The notes: a model not told the origin generated them from the letters alone. Numbered from the stretch's first letter, positions 10,535 through 23,237 are shown. The stretch: 64,000 bases of DNA from Clavulina sp. PMI_390 (GCA_015039315.1 WIDE01000108.1:7960-71959); one strand, 5' to 3'. Numbers and translations: made by a program.

Positions 10535-12322
10535 TCAACAGCCGAGAGGAAGTGGAAAATCAAACTCGTCTGCAGGCCAATCCCTGGCCCACTCCGGCAG
10601 TTTCAAGGTGGGAACAGTTCCCAGCCTTGGCCCAAAAACATCTATCAAACTCCTCAGCTCATATGGAAGCTGTTCCATTTCCATTTGGAATAAGCCAAAC
10701 ATGAGCTGGATTGAGAGTCTTCCTCGGCGACTGAGCAGCCGCCGGAGGGATCCCCCTACCGAACGGACCCCACTCGTTTGCCCCAGCGCGAGGTTATTCC
10801 ACTCACTAGGGCTGCTTTGATAGTATATCGCATGAAGTGTAGGAAGGAAATTCAGCTGCTGCGCGTCTACAACTGCTGAACCAAGGTTTGGGGGAACATT
10901 CGACGCAAAGCCGTCCAGTACCTCACATAGCTCTACCACTCCTGAAGTAGGAGGCCGCACTCGGGATATGAAGATTTCTTCAATCAAGGGATGGTTCCAT
11001 AGGAACTCAACGAGCCCATCATCAAACCCGTCATCAAGGCAGAGTGATAATCGTTTGATCTTCGGAAAGTGGATGGCTGCGGAGTGGCGTGATAGAAATG
11101 CGAGGGGGTCGATACTATGCGCCTCTTGATGCATGCACAACTGTTCGCAGTTAGGCGCTATGAAGTCGAGGCCACACGACGTCCACTCGCGGAGAGTAAT
11201 GGATCTCAGACAAGGTAGCTCGATGGGTTCATCAAGGACCCCCTCGGGATCATCCTCAGCTGCACACCAATCAAAATGTTCCAGCTGAGGACAGGACCGT
11301 AGCATATTGGTGACTACGCTCGAGTCGAAGCCACAAGAAATTCGAAGGCGTTTGAGTGACCCCCAGGGGAGAGCAATTTCGTCCAGTGAAGGCATGTGGG
11401 CCATCAAAACTTCGAAATGGAGCCTTGCGGATTCAATGGACGAAAGTCTTTGGCTCCAGAACGGTATGAAGCCAGCTGTCGGATTGGACTGAGTTGGCTC
11501 GTCATGAGGACGTGATGTGGTATCGACGATGATAACAGAACGAAGAGAAGGAAGGTCCCAGTCATAATCGTGAATAAGTGACGTGACCTTTGACATGTCC
11601 AAGTCCTGGCACCCAGAACAGACTCTGAAGCTCTGAAGCCGGGAAGCATGAGGCCGGATGGCATGGAGGGTGTCTTTTAGAGTGAATTTATTGGGGACTC
11701 CCAACTCCACGCATAAATTAAGGTCAATGGGATAATTCTTGGAGCGATGCAGACGATTTTCTAGGACATGGTGTGGGGTGGTCAAGGTATCGGTGATGAA
11801 GATATTCAGCTTCCTCCAACAGCGAGGAGTGTTGACTGCAATGCTCCACAAGTGGTGACATGTGGTGCTCAGAGCGCAGAAGGATTGAGAGGAGTAGATA
11901 TACCACGGAATGGTGGATTGAGGAGTGCGGTATTGCATGGGATCGTCGTCCCGCAAGGCAGCGAGCTCGAAGATCGATGATAAGACCTCGACTGGGATAC
12001 GGAGGAGTGGTTGAAGGGAGTTTTGGACCCTTGCTCGTTCGGGCTCAATCGTGAGCTTGTACTCCAAGGCAAGGCGCGCTATGTCGTCTAGCATATGGAG
12101 GCCACGATCAAGCTGCCGCAAACGTGACTTCTGAATGCTCAATCTAAAGGAAGATTTGATGTTCATAAAGTGCTAAAAGTAGAATTATGAAGCTTACGCT
12201 AGGGGCTCTGTCTGATTCTGGAGATAACTAGCATCGTTGGATGCAAGATTTTCTTTCTCGATTGACTGTGCTCGCTGAATGATCTTCTGTAGTGGACCAG
12301 GTGAAGTGCTTATCGAAGCCAT
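10535..12322 (-). CDS. F-box/leucine-rich protein, array member 3
   Basis: Probable SCF substrate receptor of about 577 residues. Exon 1 is 12322-12198 (MASISTSPGPLQKIIQ...) and exon 2 is 12143-10535, with a 54 bp phase-2 intron (GTAAGC...TTTAG) leading into LSIQKSRLRQLDRGLHML. F-box core RIPVEVLSSIFELAALR, then CHHLWSIAVNTPRCWRKL, then the leucine-rich half ending KLPEWARDW. The ATG at 12166 lies inside the intron and would lose exon 1. The conserved upstream motif (12433-12481) sits about 110-160 bp before the start. Same exon lengths and intron phase as member 2. Confidence 0.84.
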
Positions 12323-12713
12323 GAAGAAGGTCCGGTGCTGGTGACGAGATTGTGCGGGGTGGTGGTGAGGGTTTCGAATGACGACAAGAGCGGGAGAATG
12401 TCTTGTCTCAGTTTGGAGTTGCCCAAACATGCAGTCGACGTCGGACACAACAAAAGGTATCAGCTTCGGCCGTGGCGGCCTTCGCATATTCAGGATATGA
12501 CTAAAGCCATTTAGTTAAGTACAAGAAGAATACATGGTGAATCCATAATCCGGACGGTGGTAGAGGTGGTGAAATTCTTGTTGAATTTCACAAGTACGGT
12601 GATCATCGGGATTGATTGGAGCGACCAGCCCACATTCTCTATAACACAGCAGGAGATACTAAAGTCGACATTTAAAACCCAAAAAGCATAGTGGACAACC
12701 ATCGATGGGGAAG
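12323..12713. other. Intergenic between F-box member 3 and the MFS gene
   Basis: Contains the conserved upstream motif at 12433-12481 and the 3' flank of the MFS gene ending at 12714. No other gene is supported. Confidence 0.5.
12433..12481 (-). promoter_or_regulatory. Conserved F-box upstream motif, copy 3
   Basis: Reads GTCGACGTCGGACACAACAA, followed downstream by a GGCC-gtgg-CGGCC hairpin. It is shorter than copies 1 and 2 but has the same order of parts and the same position relative to the start at 12322. Confidence 0.4.
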
Positions 12714-15530
12714 CTATACTACATCTCTATTCTCGACACCTGAGGGAGTGGTGGAAGATTTTACGGGGGTCTTGGCTGTCGATCTATGAGGGAACAAGCG
12801 GGAGTGAGTTATTGGGAGAGAAAAGGAAGGGTTTCTACACCGTGAGAGATCAACGACACCAAGAAATTGGTACTCACTGCAGTTCATGCTCCTCAATAGG
12901 CAAGCACGCCAATAGCGCCAAGAATGCAAATGCAGCATTAAAAATAAACACCGTGCGCAAAGCTATTGCCCAGGATGTGACAGCAGCGGCTCTCAGCTCT
13001 GGTTCCAGAGTTGGGATAATGTAGGTAGAATGGCGAATTTCGCGGATCAGCTAGAAAAAGGGTGCGAGTTCAGCAATCCGTGAGATAATGAGGACCATGC
13101 AATAATCACCAACCTCTTCGGCATTTGGTGCATGTATCCTAGTACGAAGCTGGCTGAGAAGGACGCTTTGGACAAGTGCGCCACTCATGCTAACGCCGAG
13201 GACCTGGCCCGTGGTTCGGAACAGGAAGTACACTGAATAATGGCAGGGACAGATCAGGATCACGCTGGGAACATTTAACGCGACACACTAGAGAGAAACT
13301 GGTGGACTTACTGCCGGTAGCGACAGGCATATCTGCGTGAGAAACAGAACTGATCAAGGCCTTTGACATGCGAGTAAGCTCCCATCAAGCCCCGATCGTA
13401 AATGAAAAGAGATCTCCAGACTCACGATGATGGTCGTTCCATACAAACTCGACCTAATGGGATGCTTGTCAACAACTTGTGTTCATCAGATGGAGAGGTG
13501 CACAACTCACGTTCCACCGCCAGACGGCACAATGTCAAACCACAGATCAAATGCGCTCGTATTTTCGTTCCAACTTGCCATCAAGAGATTGGCGCATACA
13601 ACTGCTCCCGCGCAAGCAATACTGAGGAACCAATGTTTCCCGGTAACCCTAATGAGCCTGCAAGCACACGTTAGGAAAGAACACTTCTCAGATTTGCGGG
13701 CGATCAATCTAGGGTTCACTGCGCACGTACCAGCCAGAGACGAGCGCTCCAAGAACAATGAAGACCTGGGACGGCAAGGTGAGAAAGCGGCTTGCCTCGC
13801 TACGGGTAGATTGGAGGGACGAACCGAGTTTGGCAGAAGATGGGCACCAGCCTCTGATGCAGATCGCAACTTAACAGCAGAGAAGTAAAGGGGCACACTG
13901 TACATGGTCGAGAATGCCGAGATGGTGATGGCGCCAGTCGCGATTGACGTGCTCAATGGTGTCCTCCTCTTCAGCAGCCTTAGCAGTAAGATCGGCTCAG
14001 CGCTGACAAACGCCTCAACCAGCACAAACACGACCCCAGAAACCCCGCTGATGAGAAGGAGGCCCCAGACCTCAGGTGCGCTCCAAGGCATCTCTTCAGC
14101 AGTCTTGAGTGTTACAGCCACGAGGAAGCACCCGACGAAACTAACGAGTGTGAGGGAGCCAAGCCAGTCGATCCGGGCGAGTTTCTGAGCTACCGTGGCG
14201 GGCTTCTCGGTATAAGGAATGTTAGCATTGAGCGTCACTAGCAGGACCGAGAGGACCAAAAGGGGCATTTGGATCAGGAAAGCCCATCGCCTGGACAATA
14301 TGTTAAGCATATACAAGCCTGACGGTTGATCGAGGCAAACTCACCATCCAAGCCAGTCATTGATGAAGCCCCCTGGAGGAGGCGATTCAGTAAATGCAGC
14401 AAAGAGAGTAGGATGGACTTGCGTACCAAGAGGTCCACCGAGACCAGAACCCAAACCGTACAGCATCGCTTGGAGACCTTGGTAGAGACCTCTTTCGTTA
14501 CTGTCAGAGCAAAACAGTGACGTTCAGCCTTGTTCACTAGCACCAACTGACGAGTAGAACTCAAATACGTACAGTGGCACGAGATCGGACATGGCGACGC
14601 TTGAAACTGTGGACGATGTCAGGTGTAATTCATAGTTAGGACTCGGAGCTTTGCTCACCAGTTAATATGCCTCCCCCACCCATGCCTTATATAATATGCG
14701 GTATCAGAGACGACTACACCGGCATGCATTGGTTTGATATCTCACCAGCTACAGCTCGTGCCACAATCAAAGCGAGCATGGAGTTTGCGATACCTGAGGA
14801 TTGAGATGACATTTGGTGAATGGTTTCATTTGAGAAGATGGATTGAGATAATGTGCTCACCACACAGCAGAGTTCCGAGTGCTTATCCGAGAGAAGATTT
14901 AATGATCCTGAAGGTGTAATGTAGAGAATGACACATACAAAATAGTGATAACGCCACCAGCATGGCTCCTTTCCTGCCTGATGAAGAGCGGTGATTAGTT
15001 CCCGCGACTAGAATTGAAACCAAAAGGGCAGCTTACCAAGTATCTCGGCGAGTCGACCATACAGTGGGGTGAAGCAGCAAACGCTCCTGTTACAGTGACC
15101 ATAAGCAACAAATCTGGGACACAATCTGGGATCCTGCTTACAGTAGATATGCGGTGCCAAGATAAGATGCCTGATGCGAAGCCTCGAAATATGATCCTGA
15201 ATCGAACCGCCGGTTAGGGGCTCTGACAAAGTTTGACACGTCGAACAATAGGCACCGATCGGAGAGACCAAGGTGGCCACAATAGTACCGTCCAAAGCAC
15301 TTAGGAACACTGCACAGATACGATCAACAGAGATATTATTAAGGAGGTTCGTGAAGCTGAAGATAAGTGGAGGCTGGTGTACCTGCACTCCACATCGCTC
15401 CCAAAACCCAGAAGATTTTGGCCTTTGCTGGTACGCTGCCAGTATCATTGTTCACATCATGAGAGTCATTATCAGAGACCGAGATATCTTGCCCAGCCTT
15501 GAGCAGTGGAGTCGTTTCAGAAACCGCCAT
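12714..15530 (-). CDS. MFS transporter, DHA2 family (VBA-like)
   Basis: Multi-exon membrane transporter of the drug:H+ antiporter 2 type, close in pattern to fungal vacuolar basic amino acid/drug permeases. Starts MAVSETTPLLKAG at 15530; the motif ETTPLL is common at VBA N-termini. Exon 1 ends AMWSA and joins VFLSALDGTIVATLV (exon from 15309). Further exons give SVCCFTPLYGRLAEILG, GLYQGLQAMLYGLGSGLGG, WRWAFLIQMPLLVLSVLL, a central block near 13840-14290 and RTTGQVLGVSMSGALVQSV near 13200. The C-terminal helix ends LACLPIEEHEL. A last intron with a GTGAGT donor probably leads to a short tail stopping at 12714; otherwise it stops at 12874. At least eight introns. The substrate is not determinable from sequence. 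Confidence 0.8.
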
Positions 15531-16686
15531 GAGACCAGGGGAAAGGACGAGAGGGGGGGAACCAAATCTCGTATCCGGGTGCGATCTCCCGTGGCATATA
15601 TAGTCCATGGATGACAAGATCGGCTACTTCGGTTCAGCAAGCTTCGAAGTTCCACTCATCAAGGACTCCGATGGTTCGGAGCACTGAACCTCGCTCTCAG
15701 GGGACCCTGTGCAGCAAGCGGCACGACTCCCGAGTATGGGGACGAGTAGACGGTGCCCTGGATCTGGCAAATCGTCCCATCAGGTGCATACAACAAATCA
15801 GCGATACTGTAGTCAGAAATTCCATTCATCAGGAACTAGCGCGTGTGATTTGCAGACTCTCTTTACGAGTGTGCGGCATTTTTGGAATGAGAAAGTTTGG
15901 TGCTGCTTATTTGGCTCGACGGGGCCTTTCCCACAGTCAACTCACCCTCCCCACCTCCGCTCCGACCGTATCGCGTTACCAGAGATGTGGGGTAGTGAAG
16001 TACCGATCTCGGAAGCAGCTGCATCTAGTGGCTGTCCACAAATAGCCTGCTCGCGGCTCTCAAAAGCCTGTTCCCATAGCCTTGGCTCGGATCTCCCCCA
16101 ATCAAGAGTGTAATAGCTATACTCGTCTCGAGCGATGCTAACACAGAACTGACCCTCCTACTTCTTCAAGCCCCCTGTTTAATCACTACATTCGTCCTCA
16201 CCCCTCGAGGTCTTATCTACATCCCTTCACTGCGTTCACACTTTGGGCTGGTTATTGACGTCAAGCCTTGCCCAAGGCATCTAATCTCCGATTCCATATC
16301 TTTTCTGCTACATGTATCTCCCTTCCTAGTTTAATACACACTACCTTTCGGTTCTATCCTAATAGCCATGTACGATTGAGCCTATTGCAGCACCTACATG
16401 TACTTTTGTTGCCATGTAATTACACACACAATATCATCGTCAATCCACCCAACTTTTGAACATCTCATTATCAGGATTCTTGCTCAAATGCTATCTTGCT
16501 TCACCTAGAGCGCATAAGTGTCGCCTCGTCATCGGCTCCAGCCAAACGCTCCAAGTTCAGGCTGTGCAGCACTGCAATCGCTCCAGTCCTCAGCTGTGAC
16601 CCGTACGAAAAGTTGGGGCAGCTGGAACCCACAGTCCCTTCGCTTGCACTTCAGTCTTTAACCACTTCTCTGCACATCTTCTAGTC
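15531..16686. other. Intergenic between divergent genes
   Basis: Separates the MFS gene (minus) from the F-box-like gene (plus), so it should hold both promoters. The part next to 16687 is rich in pyrimidine tracts, as is common upstream of fungal genes. Open frames here (15611-16045 and 15709-16113, plus) show no recognisable domain and I do not call them genes. Confidence 0.5.
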
Positions 16687-19137
16687 ATGCATCATGCCCT
16701 CGAAGTCTCCGAAGTCTTTGCCCAAATCCTTCCGTTTGTTCGCTTCGATGATCTGACATCGATTGCGCTCACATGCAAAGCATTCCTTCCATCTGCTCAA
16801 GACGAGTTCATCCGCCGCCTACATCGACCTAGTTCTCTTGTCCATGCCCTTCTCCCACCCGATCTCATCGAAGATGCCCCACTTTGCCTACTCAGTGCTT
16901 ATAGCGGCACGGAGCCTATGGAGGAGTTCTTCCCCGCAGCATTATCCTCAGTCGTACCCATCAAATATGCTTTTAGGTCCCGCAATGATTTGAGGGAAAT
17001 CGCTGCCAGGGAGGCAGCTGAAGCTGCAGCTGCCGCCGAGGCTGCCGCCGAAGCGGAAGCCGCCGCTGCGCAAGCAGAAATGGTCCCCGACTCTGAGGAG
17101 GCCCTCGATATCACTGAGACCCTCGCAGCTTCTGACGAAGCTGAAGCAGGTGAACCTAGTGTACCATCTCAAGGTATAAATACCGAAGTGGACCCAGCTG
17201 ATTTCGATGATGGCGACGCTGGAGACGACGGTGCAAGTGTTGGAAGCAATGATACTTCTGTAGTAGATCAGGCTCACGACGGCGTCGCCGTAAATGCACC
17301 CACCACATCTATCTATGCATGGCCCAAGGACTGGCAGTACGTAAAGGTGCGTCCACAAGCTGATCATCTGGTTTTGCCAATCTTCTGAAACTGACGGCCA
17401 CGATTGAAGATTCTGCGCCGTGAGCCAAATGAAGACGACATAGCTCGCTTCTGTGCAAAAACACGCCTATGTCGCTCTCTACGGTATGGTGGCGGCGATC
17501 AGAAAGCACTCCTCGTCATCCTCGCCTTAGAGCGCCTATTCCCCAATATGGATTTCTTTCCCAATCTGCAAGAAGTCACCATCGAGCATCCTGGAAGACC
17601 TTATTCTCTTCACCCTGACCACTGTTCTAAGGGCCTCTCGATCCCATTCCCCTTCCTCCACAAAGTGGATACCATTATACTTCACCAAGATCATGCAATT
17701 CGTCCTTCACGAGATAGTTGGGACTTCTACTCCGAGTGGACCGATCTCCGGCCCAAGCCAGAGCTAGTACATCACCTATCGTTTATGTCCACTATGCTCA
17801 CATCCTTAGAGGACCACTGGAAATACCAGCTCGATAATGCGAAAATTCAACCGGTTTCGACCCGCTTACCCCTTCAAGAGCTCATGGAAGAATATTTGGC
17901 CGACAGCGAGATGGATCAAGCTACATTATTTGGAAACCTCCCTCAAAATCGTCCGGAAACGGTGTCGGTGAAAACTCACTCCATGGACATCCCATACGGC
18001 TTTCTGAATCTCATTAGGGCAACGAGGCACACATTGTATAGCCTCACTCTCCCCTCAGTCCCCGACATGAGTATGTGGAGGGCCTTAGACGCCGTTCCAA
18101 CCCTCGAACACCTTACCCTTGGTCAACGCGGAGGTGGTGGCCACTTATCAGGAGACTGGCGACCCGACCAGTGGCTAGAGCGCAGCTCCCTCACCGACTC
18201 AGTGATCATTCCTATCACCTTGCGAACGCTTGACTCGCTCACCGTCTGTAATCATGGCGTATGCGCCCGCCTGATCAATGTCGTCTATCGAGTACAATTC
18301 CCTAACCTCACGAGGCTTGTTATCGAAGATCCAGCCGAAGAGTCGGGTGTCGAAAATATTCCCTTTATGCTTGAGCATGTTGGTGAGCACATGCCAAAGC
18401 TACGGCACCTTTCCGTTGATATGGGAAACCCAAGGATCCATGATGGGGACGACACGACGCCATACTCAATCTTCAGGACACCGGAAGACGTCGATGCACT
18501 CCTTTCCAGAACCCCTCTCCTCGAACATCTCCACATCGTCTGCTCACCTAAATCGTTCATACCCTCCCTCGAAAATCCCCATATCCCTATCCTCGCATCA
18601 TCTGCTCCAAATCTTGAGCACTTTTACCTCGACCCTCTCCGTTCCCCATTCTCAAATATCACTCTGGATGGCCTGCTTCCATTCGCTCACTCCAGTACGA
18701 AACTTGTGAGTCTCGGGATTGGACTGAGCCTCGAAACGTCTCATTTTGTCTACGCGAGCGCCATGTACATGGCAGAACTACAAGATGCATCTCCTAGCAA
18801 AGTGGAGACGCTCAATCTTGGCGCCCCATGGGTGCAAGACTCGGGGGCAACTGCCGAGTTCCTTCGGACCATTTTCCCCGATCTCCAGCATGTTACGCTG
18901 CCCGACGAAAAGCGGTACGAAGTCGAGTCTGCTAGTGGGCGCTGTTTTGCATGGAACAAGGTCGTGCAATACGTCAAGGGCCTGAGCGAAGGAGCGAGTA
19001 GTGTGGAAGCCCTTGCCAAGATGACTAGAAAGCTTTCCGTGGGTCAGATAATGGACTATGATGACGACGAAGACTATTACTATGACTCGGGTGCTGACGA
19101 GGATGAGGATGTGGAGGAATATGATGAGGACGAATAA
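16687..19137 (+). CDS. F-box-like protein with Ala-rich linker and acidic tail
   Basis: Two exons, 16687-17346 and 17410-19137, joined across a 63 bp phase-0 intron (GTGCGT...TGAAG), 795 residues. The N-terminus resembles a short F-box (VSEVFAQILPFVRFDDLTSIALTC). Residues about 100-145 are an alanine/glutamate run that may form a helix, followed by an acidic low-complexity stretch to about residue 205. Exon 2 is leucine-rich-like (LRYGGGDQKALLVILALERL and onwards). The last 30 residues are almost all Asp, Glu and Tyr. It belongs to a different subfamily from the array proteins and lacks their N-terminal exon. An SCF role is inferred from the F-box-like start only. Confidence 0.75.
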
Positions 19138-20074
19138 ATACTATCCTAGATTGCATTCATCTTGTATCTTTGGTGGAATCCTTCATATATCATAAATAGT
19201 AGCGAAGATCGTCAGTTATGAATGCGTTCTTGCCCCCTCATAAAATCCCCACGGTCTCATGGAAGTTTTGATGTTGGGCATCACGATTCAGGACCCGTCA
19301 AACTAGCAGCAGATGGAGATGTTGATTCGCTCAGATCATGGCACGCGAACCGCAGATACAGTAATGGCGAAGGAGTTCTAGCATGTTCTACTTAGAAACC
19401 CACCGACCATGCAATCTCCACCAACAGGATTCCATCCGACCCCGTCCCTCCGCAACAGCCATGCTCAAGCCCATAGCCTCATTATCCAGATGTGGGCCTC
19501 ATTTGGGAAGGAGTTCTCCTGCAGAACGAGACGGCGCGCCCGAACAAGAAATCAGTTGGCCGGAGCAGAGAGAAGAGGAAAGGTGATGAATCAACAACTG
19601 CCATACTCGCCCAGAGGATTTCACTCTGACATATGCTCAAAGAGTACAAAGCGGAACAATGGAGAGAGGCTGAAGATGATGAGAGCTCGCGGGGCGCGAC
19701 TTATGGAGAGTGGGATGGAATTTGAGACAAGCAGCATGGGCAGGAAGGAGGTTCGGTCATACGCCCGCTTGACAATGTGGTCCCACCGGCTCGGTCAGAA
19801 ATCTTGCAAAAAGGAGACCGCAAATAAGCGATTAAATATGAGAGGCTAGGCAGCAGGACTAGATCCCAGTGCAATGAATGTAGCCGAATAGATGGTTTCG
19901 GGTATTGTGACTGTCAGGTATGTCATGACACAAACGCACAGCGAGAACAATATTTTTTCGGAAAGCAGAGGAAGAAGACGGGTTGTTCCCTATCTCGAGG
20001 GCACCATGACCGGAAATGTATTTGGAGTCCGGTTTTAACTGTATCTGGGGAAATAGCTAGCTACTCACCAGCGT
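19138..20074. other. Intergenic, nothing recognised
   Basis: Holds the 3' flank of the gene ending at 19137. Overlapping open frames at 19383-19849 (plus) show no domain, no signal peptide and no plausible splice partners. Confidence 0.45.
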
Positions 20075-20486
20075 GGTTTCGAGAAAGGCGCACGAATAGA
20101 TTTCCCATGTAAAAACCACTAATAAGTCTCCCCCAATAATCGTCGGAAGGAGCTTGATTTTTCCCTTGACCATGTGAGGGGGCTCGGTATCAAGCAACGA
20201 GCCGAAGCAGACGTTGAATGCTTAGACCCATAAGCGCCAATCCAGTTGGAACAGCACGATTGAACCCACGTGCATCATATGCAACCTTGTAAGGATAACA
20301 GGCCGTTGGGAAGAACAATGAGACGCTAATGAGGGACAGTGTTATCCCTCTATATGTGAGTAACGGCGATACAGCGAGAATACATGCACATAAGCTGTTG
20401 AAGCTAGATGGATGAATGAAAGGTGGAGGGTTGATGAGGGAGGAGCAAAAGCGAGAGGTTGCATGGAAGAGGGGGAATGTGGCCAT
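20075..20486 (-). pseudogene. Wax-synthase-like acyltransferase fragment, decayed
   Basis: Reading from MATFPLFHATSRFCSSLI at 20486, this aligns with the first exon of the intact gene at 40692-42003 (MAAPSPFFHAASRFFPSLI), including LLTYRGITLSLI versus LLTYKGTLPSLI and AVPTGLALMGL versus AVSTGLTLMGL. The first frame stops at 20190. A second frame continues with SLLDTEPPHMVKG (versus SFLDKEPPHWVKD), and then a third gives GRLISGFYM. So at least two frameshifts separate matching blocks, and nothing after the first exon is recognisable. It is a 5' relic of a duplicate copy and is not expected to be functional. Confidence 0.75.
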
Positions 20487-20510
20487 CGCAGTCGATTTCA
20501 TGTCACGCAA

Positions 20511-21183
20511 ATAGAGATGAGGGACAGACCGGAGGAGGTTTCTGGGAGGTCAATCAACAACTATCTACTTTCGGCTAGGCATAACCGAAGTGTCGTTGGA
20601 TAGAGATTGTTTCCAATTTTTTTTTTGGCCAGGGACATTCTGAAATGCAGCTTCAACATTCTTTTCCATCGCCACTGCTGGAACTCCTCTCCGGATCGCC
20701 TAGTGGGACCACAAACTCGCTGAGTCTACAGAGTATCATGTAGCTCATGACACCAGACAGGCATCACAACCTTCTCTGGAGCATATGGCATCAAATCTTC
20801 CGACTCGAAGATGTATTCTTAATCAATCAAGAGCTGAAGGTGTCTCCTGGAGTCGGAGGTGGGCATTCCGACGGTGACAATAGCACGTCCACAGTTCTCT
20901 TAGGCGGAAACACAATCATGATGTCGAACCACCGCAAGCTCGGCGGTGAAGTGACAAGCTTTCAGAGAGAATGAGTGACTCGGAGGTGTGACCATCACAC
21001 CTGGCAAGGTCCTCGTCGCAACATGGTCTTCCACAGTGGATTGAATCCTTGTAGCCTCAAGCACCTGTAAAACTATGGAAATAAGCTCTGTAGGCAACCC
21101 ATACGGTTAATTTGAGGCCTTGTGATAGGACGGATAATAATTGTTAACGATGATATAGAGCTTGCATCCATGCCTCTCAACAA
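20511..21183. other. Intergenic, nothing recognised
   Basis: No supported gene. Contains a poly-T run near 20616. Ends at the tRNA gene. Confidence 0.45.
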
Positions 21184-21286
21184 GTCGAATTGGCTCAGTT
21201 GGTTAGAGCGTTGGTCTCATAGTTTCCTATGAGTAATCCCGGATTACGTAATCCAAAGGTCGAGAGTTCGAGTCTCTCATTCGACA
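21184..21286 (+). tRNA. tRNA-Met (CAT), with intron
   Basis: The acceptor stem GTCGAAT pairs with ATTCGAC. The D arm is GCTC/GAGC. The anticodon arm TTGGT-CTCATA continues after an intron of about 29 nt (roughly 21222-21250) as ATCCAA. The T arm is GAGAG-TTCGAGT-CTCTC, and A at 21286 is the discriminator base. The anticodon is CAT. The T-T pair at the base of the loop matches the pattern I know from yeast elongator tRNA-Met, so I favour elongator over initiator. The intron sits in the standard place, after position 37. A poly-T run near 21291 can serve as the RNA polymerase III terminator. Confidence 0.93.
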
Positions 21287-23237
21287 CACTTTTTGCAGGT
21301 CGTTCCCAGCATTTTTCCAATTTTCCTTGATTTTTGGACATTTGGTAGGTCGCGGAGACGAGTTTTTCGGTTTTGGACGATTTTCACGTCAAAACACGAC
21401 TGAATACTCATTTTATCGCTCTTATAATACATGCTGGACCCTTAGAGCATCATACGCCAAGTTGAAGCGGACTGTAGTATCATGGGGGGAAGTGGTGGGA
21501 TGGGGGGAGGGCATGCTGTGTGGCGCCTCCACGTGTGTTATGTAAACAGAGCAAGAACGAATAAGCTCCTGTAGAGTGATTTTTAGACTGGAACAGAACC
21601 TATATCGAAAAGGGGAAGCGTTCAGAGAGACAGTCTGGTGGTGAGATCTGGGGGTGGTCATCGGAAGGATGGGAAATGAAGAGGCCAGAACTTCACTGTT
21701 TCGCACGTATATAAGCAGTAATTCGTGAGGGAGTAAGTTAATATGTCCGTCCTGTCCTTATTTATTGAAAATCGAATGACAAACAAGGGAGAAATCAGCA
21801 AGCTGGTATTCAGAGACACTGGAGCAAACAATAGTCAATATCTAACCTCCCTCGCATTGCCACGTCAATCTGAGCGGCGAAATATTAGGGTAAAATGCTT
21901 AAAATCAAAGGGAAAATCTAGACTAAATTATGACTTTCAAATACATGTCTGGTCTGCGGATGAACATTCTTGTTCAAGGCCTTATTGACAAATGTTAACC
22001 TTGTGATCCTCCAATGCGATATTCCATGGCATGACTGCTGAGCGGACATTCCTTACTACCATTTTTACCAGAAGTGTCTCTCGACTGCGGGCATCCGTGG
22101 TGGTGGCTGGGTGAGTTGCATACAAGTGAAGCCACTGATTTCAACCTCAACACTAACACTGCTGGGTGAACCTACCCATGGCATCGACGAGGTCTAGGAG
22201 GAGCAGGATTCGCTTTCTGAGTACCTCTCGCTGGTGAGATGGCGGCGTGAGTCGGCTACTAATCAATATGAGATCCGGGGCACGTGCTCTACCTGGTCCG
22301 TGCTTTTCGCTCTCCTCCGCTATCCTTGCTGCTACGGGCAAGAGCAAGACAGCAAAGAGGAGGAAAACCTCAGTTTACAGTATTGATGAGACCAACAGAG
22401 ATCATCGACAGGTATTGATGCATCCTATCAATATGCACGGTAAGTCTATTGGGTGCCTGTTGTCTACTCTCAGGGCAACTACGTCTGATAGTGGCCTCCG
22501 TGCTCTCCAATGTCTTGAATGTACCATTAGGGCGCCTCTATGCTCGTAGAACATATCCATATGTCAGTAGTTCCATTTTTTTCAATTCAAGCGAGCCAGC
22601 TTATACATTTCCAAGCTCCCAGTCAGGCGCCCATCTCATCGCGTCAATGCTCCAGGGTCAACAGACCCAAAAGTATAGTTTTCCGCTATTCCCGTCCCAA
22701 ATTGATCCTTGCTCACGTCTTTCATGGCTTCAGGCTCGAGTTCTTGCCCAGTAATCTGGAGAAAGCTTGGTGTTGAGGGGAAAGCGGTACGTCTGACCGG
22801 CGTTTTATTATTATTTCTCCAAAGACGGGGGGCTGATACTAGACTCGATCCCTATATTGCCTCTTTGACCACTATTTCTGGTGCCAAAGGCAAAGGTTCT
22901 GCTTCTAGCGCTAAGGACAAATGCTCATCCACAGTAAAGTCAGCTGCTCCAAAGGCGATGCCTGAAACAGTGCAAAGGGAAGCCCTGGAGTTGAAAAAAG
23001 GATCTACTCGCTGTAAGTTCTTTTCCCCGGACAATTCTCTCCTCGAAAGCACTGCTCAGATTAGAGTCATTTAGGTATACAACTCAATTTCTTACTATGG
23101 TCTGGATCCTTTTCGTACATCGCTAGATTTTTTGATACAGAAGCTGTAATAACACTACATAGTATTATCATAATTGATTGCTGATTAGAATGCATTTCTA
23201 TTCGTGAAACGAGCGACCAGAACGCTAAACTACATAA
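21287..23237. other. Long intergenic stretch, no confident gene
   Basis: Several open frames occur, for example 22247-22549 and 22709-23074 (plus). The second contains a Lys/Ser/Ala-rich segment (SGAKGKGSASSAKDKCSS). I could not join them into a sensible spliced model or recognise a domain. A transcribed but fast-evolving gene cannot be excluded. Confidence 0.35.

Noticed and set aside
13427..13888. 153-codon plus-strand ORF
   Set aside because: Overlaps MFS exons and introns on the other strand; no recognisable features.
22247..23074. Possible spliced gene in the long intergenic stretch
   Set aside because: Frames could not be joined with convincing splice sites, and no family was recognised.
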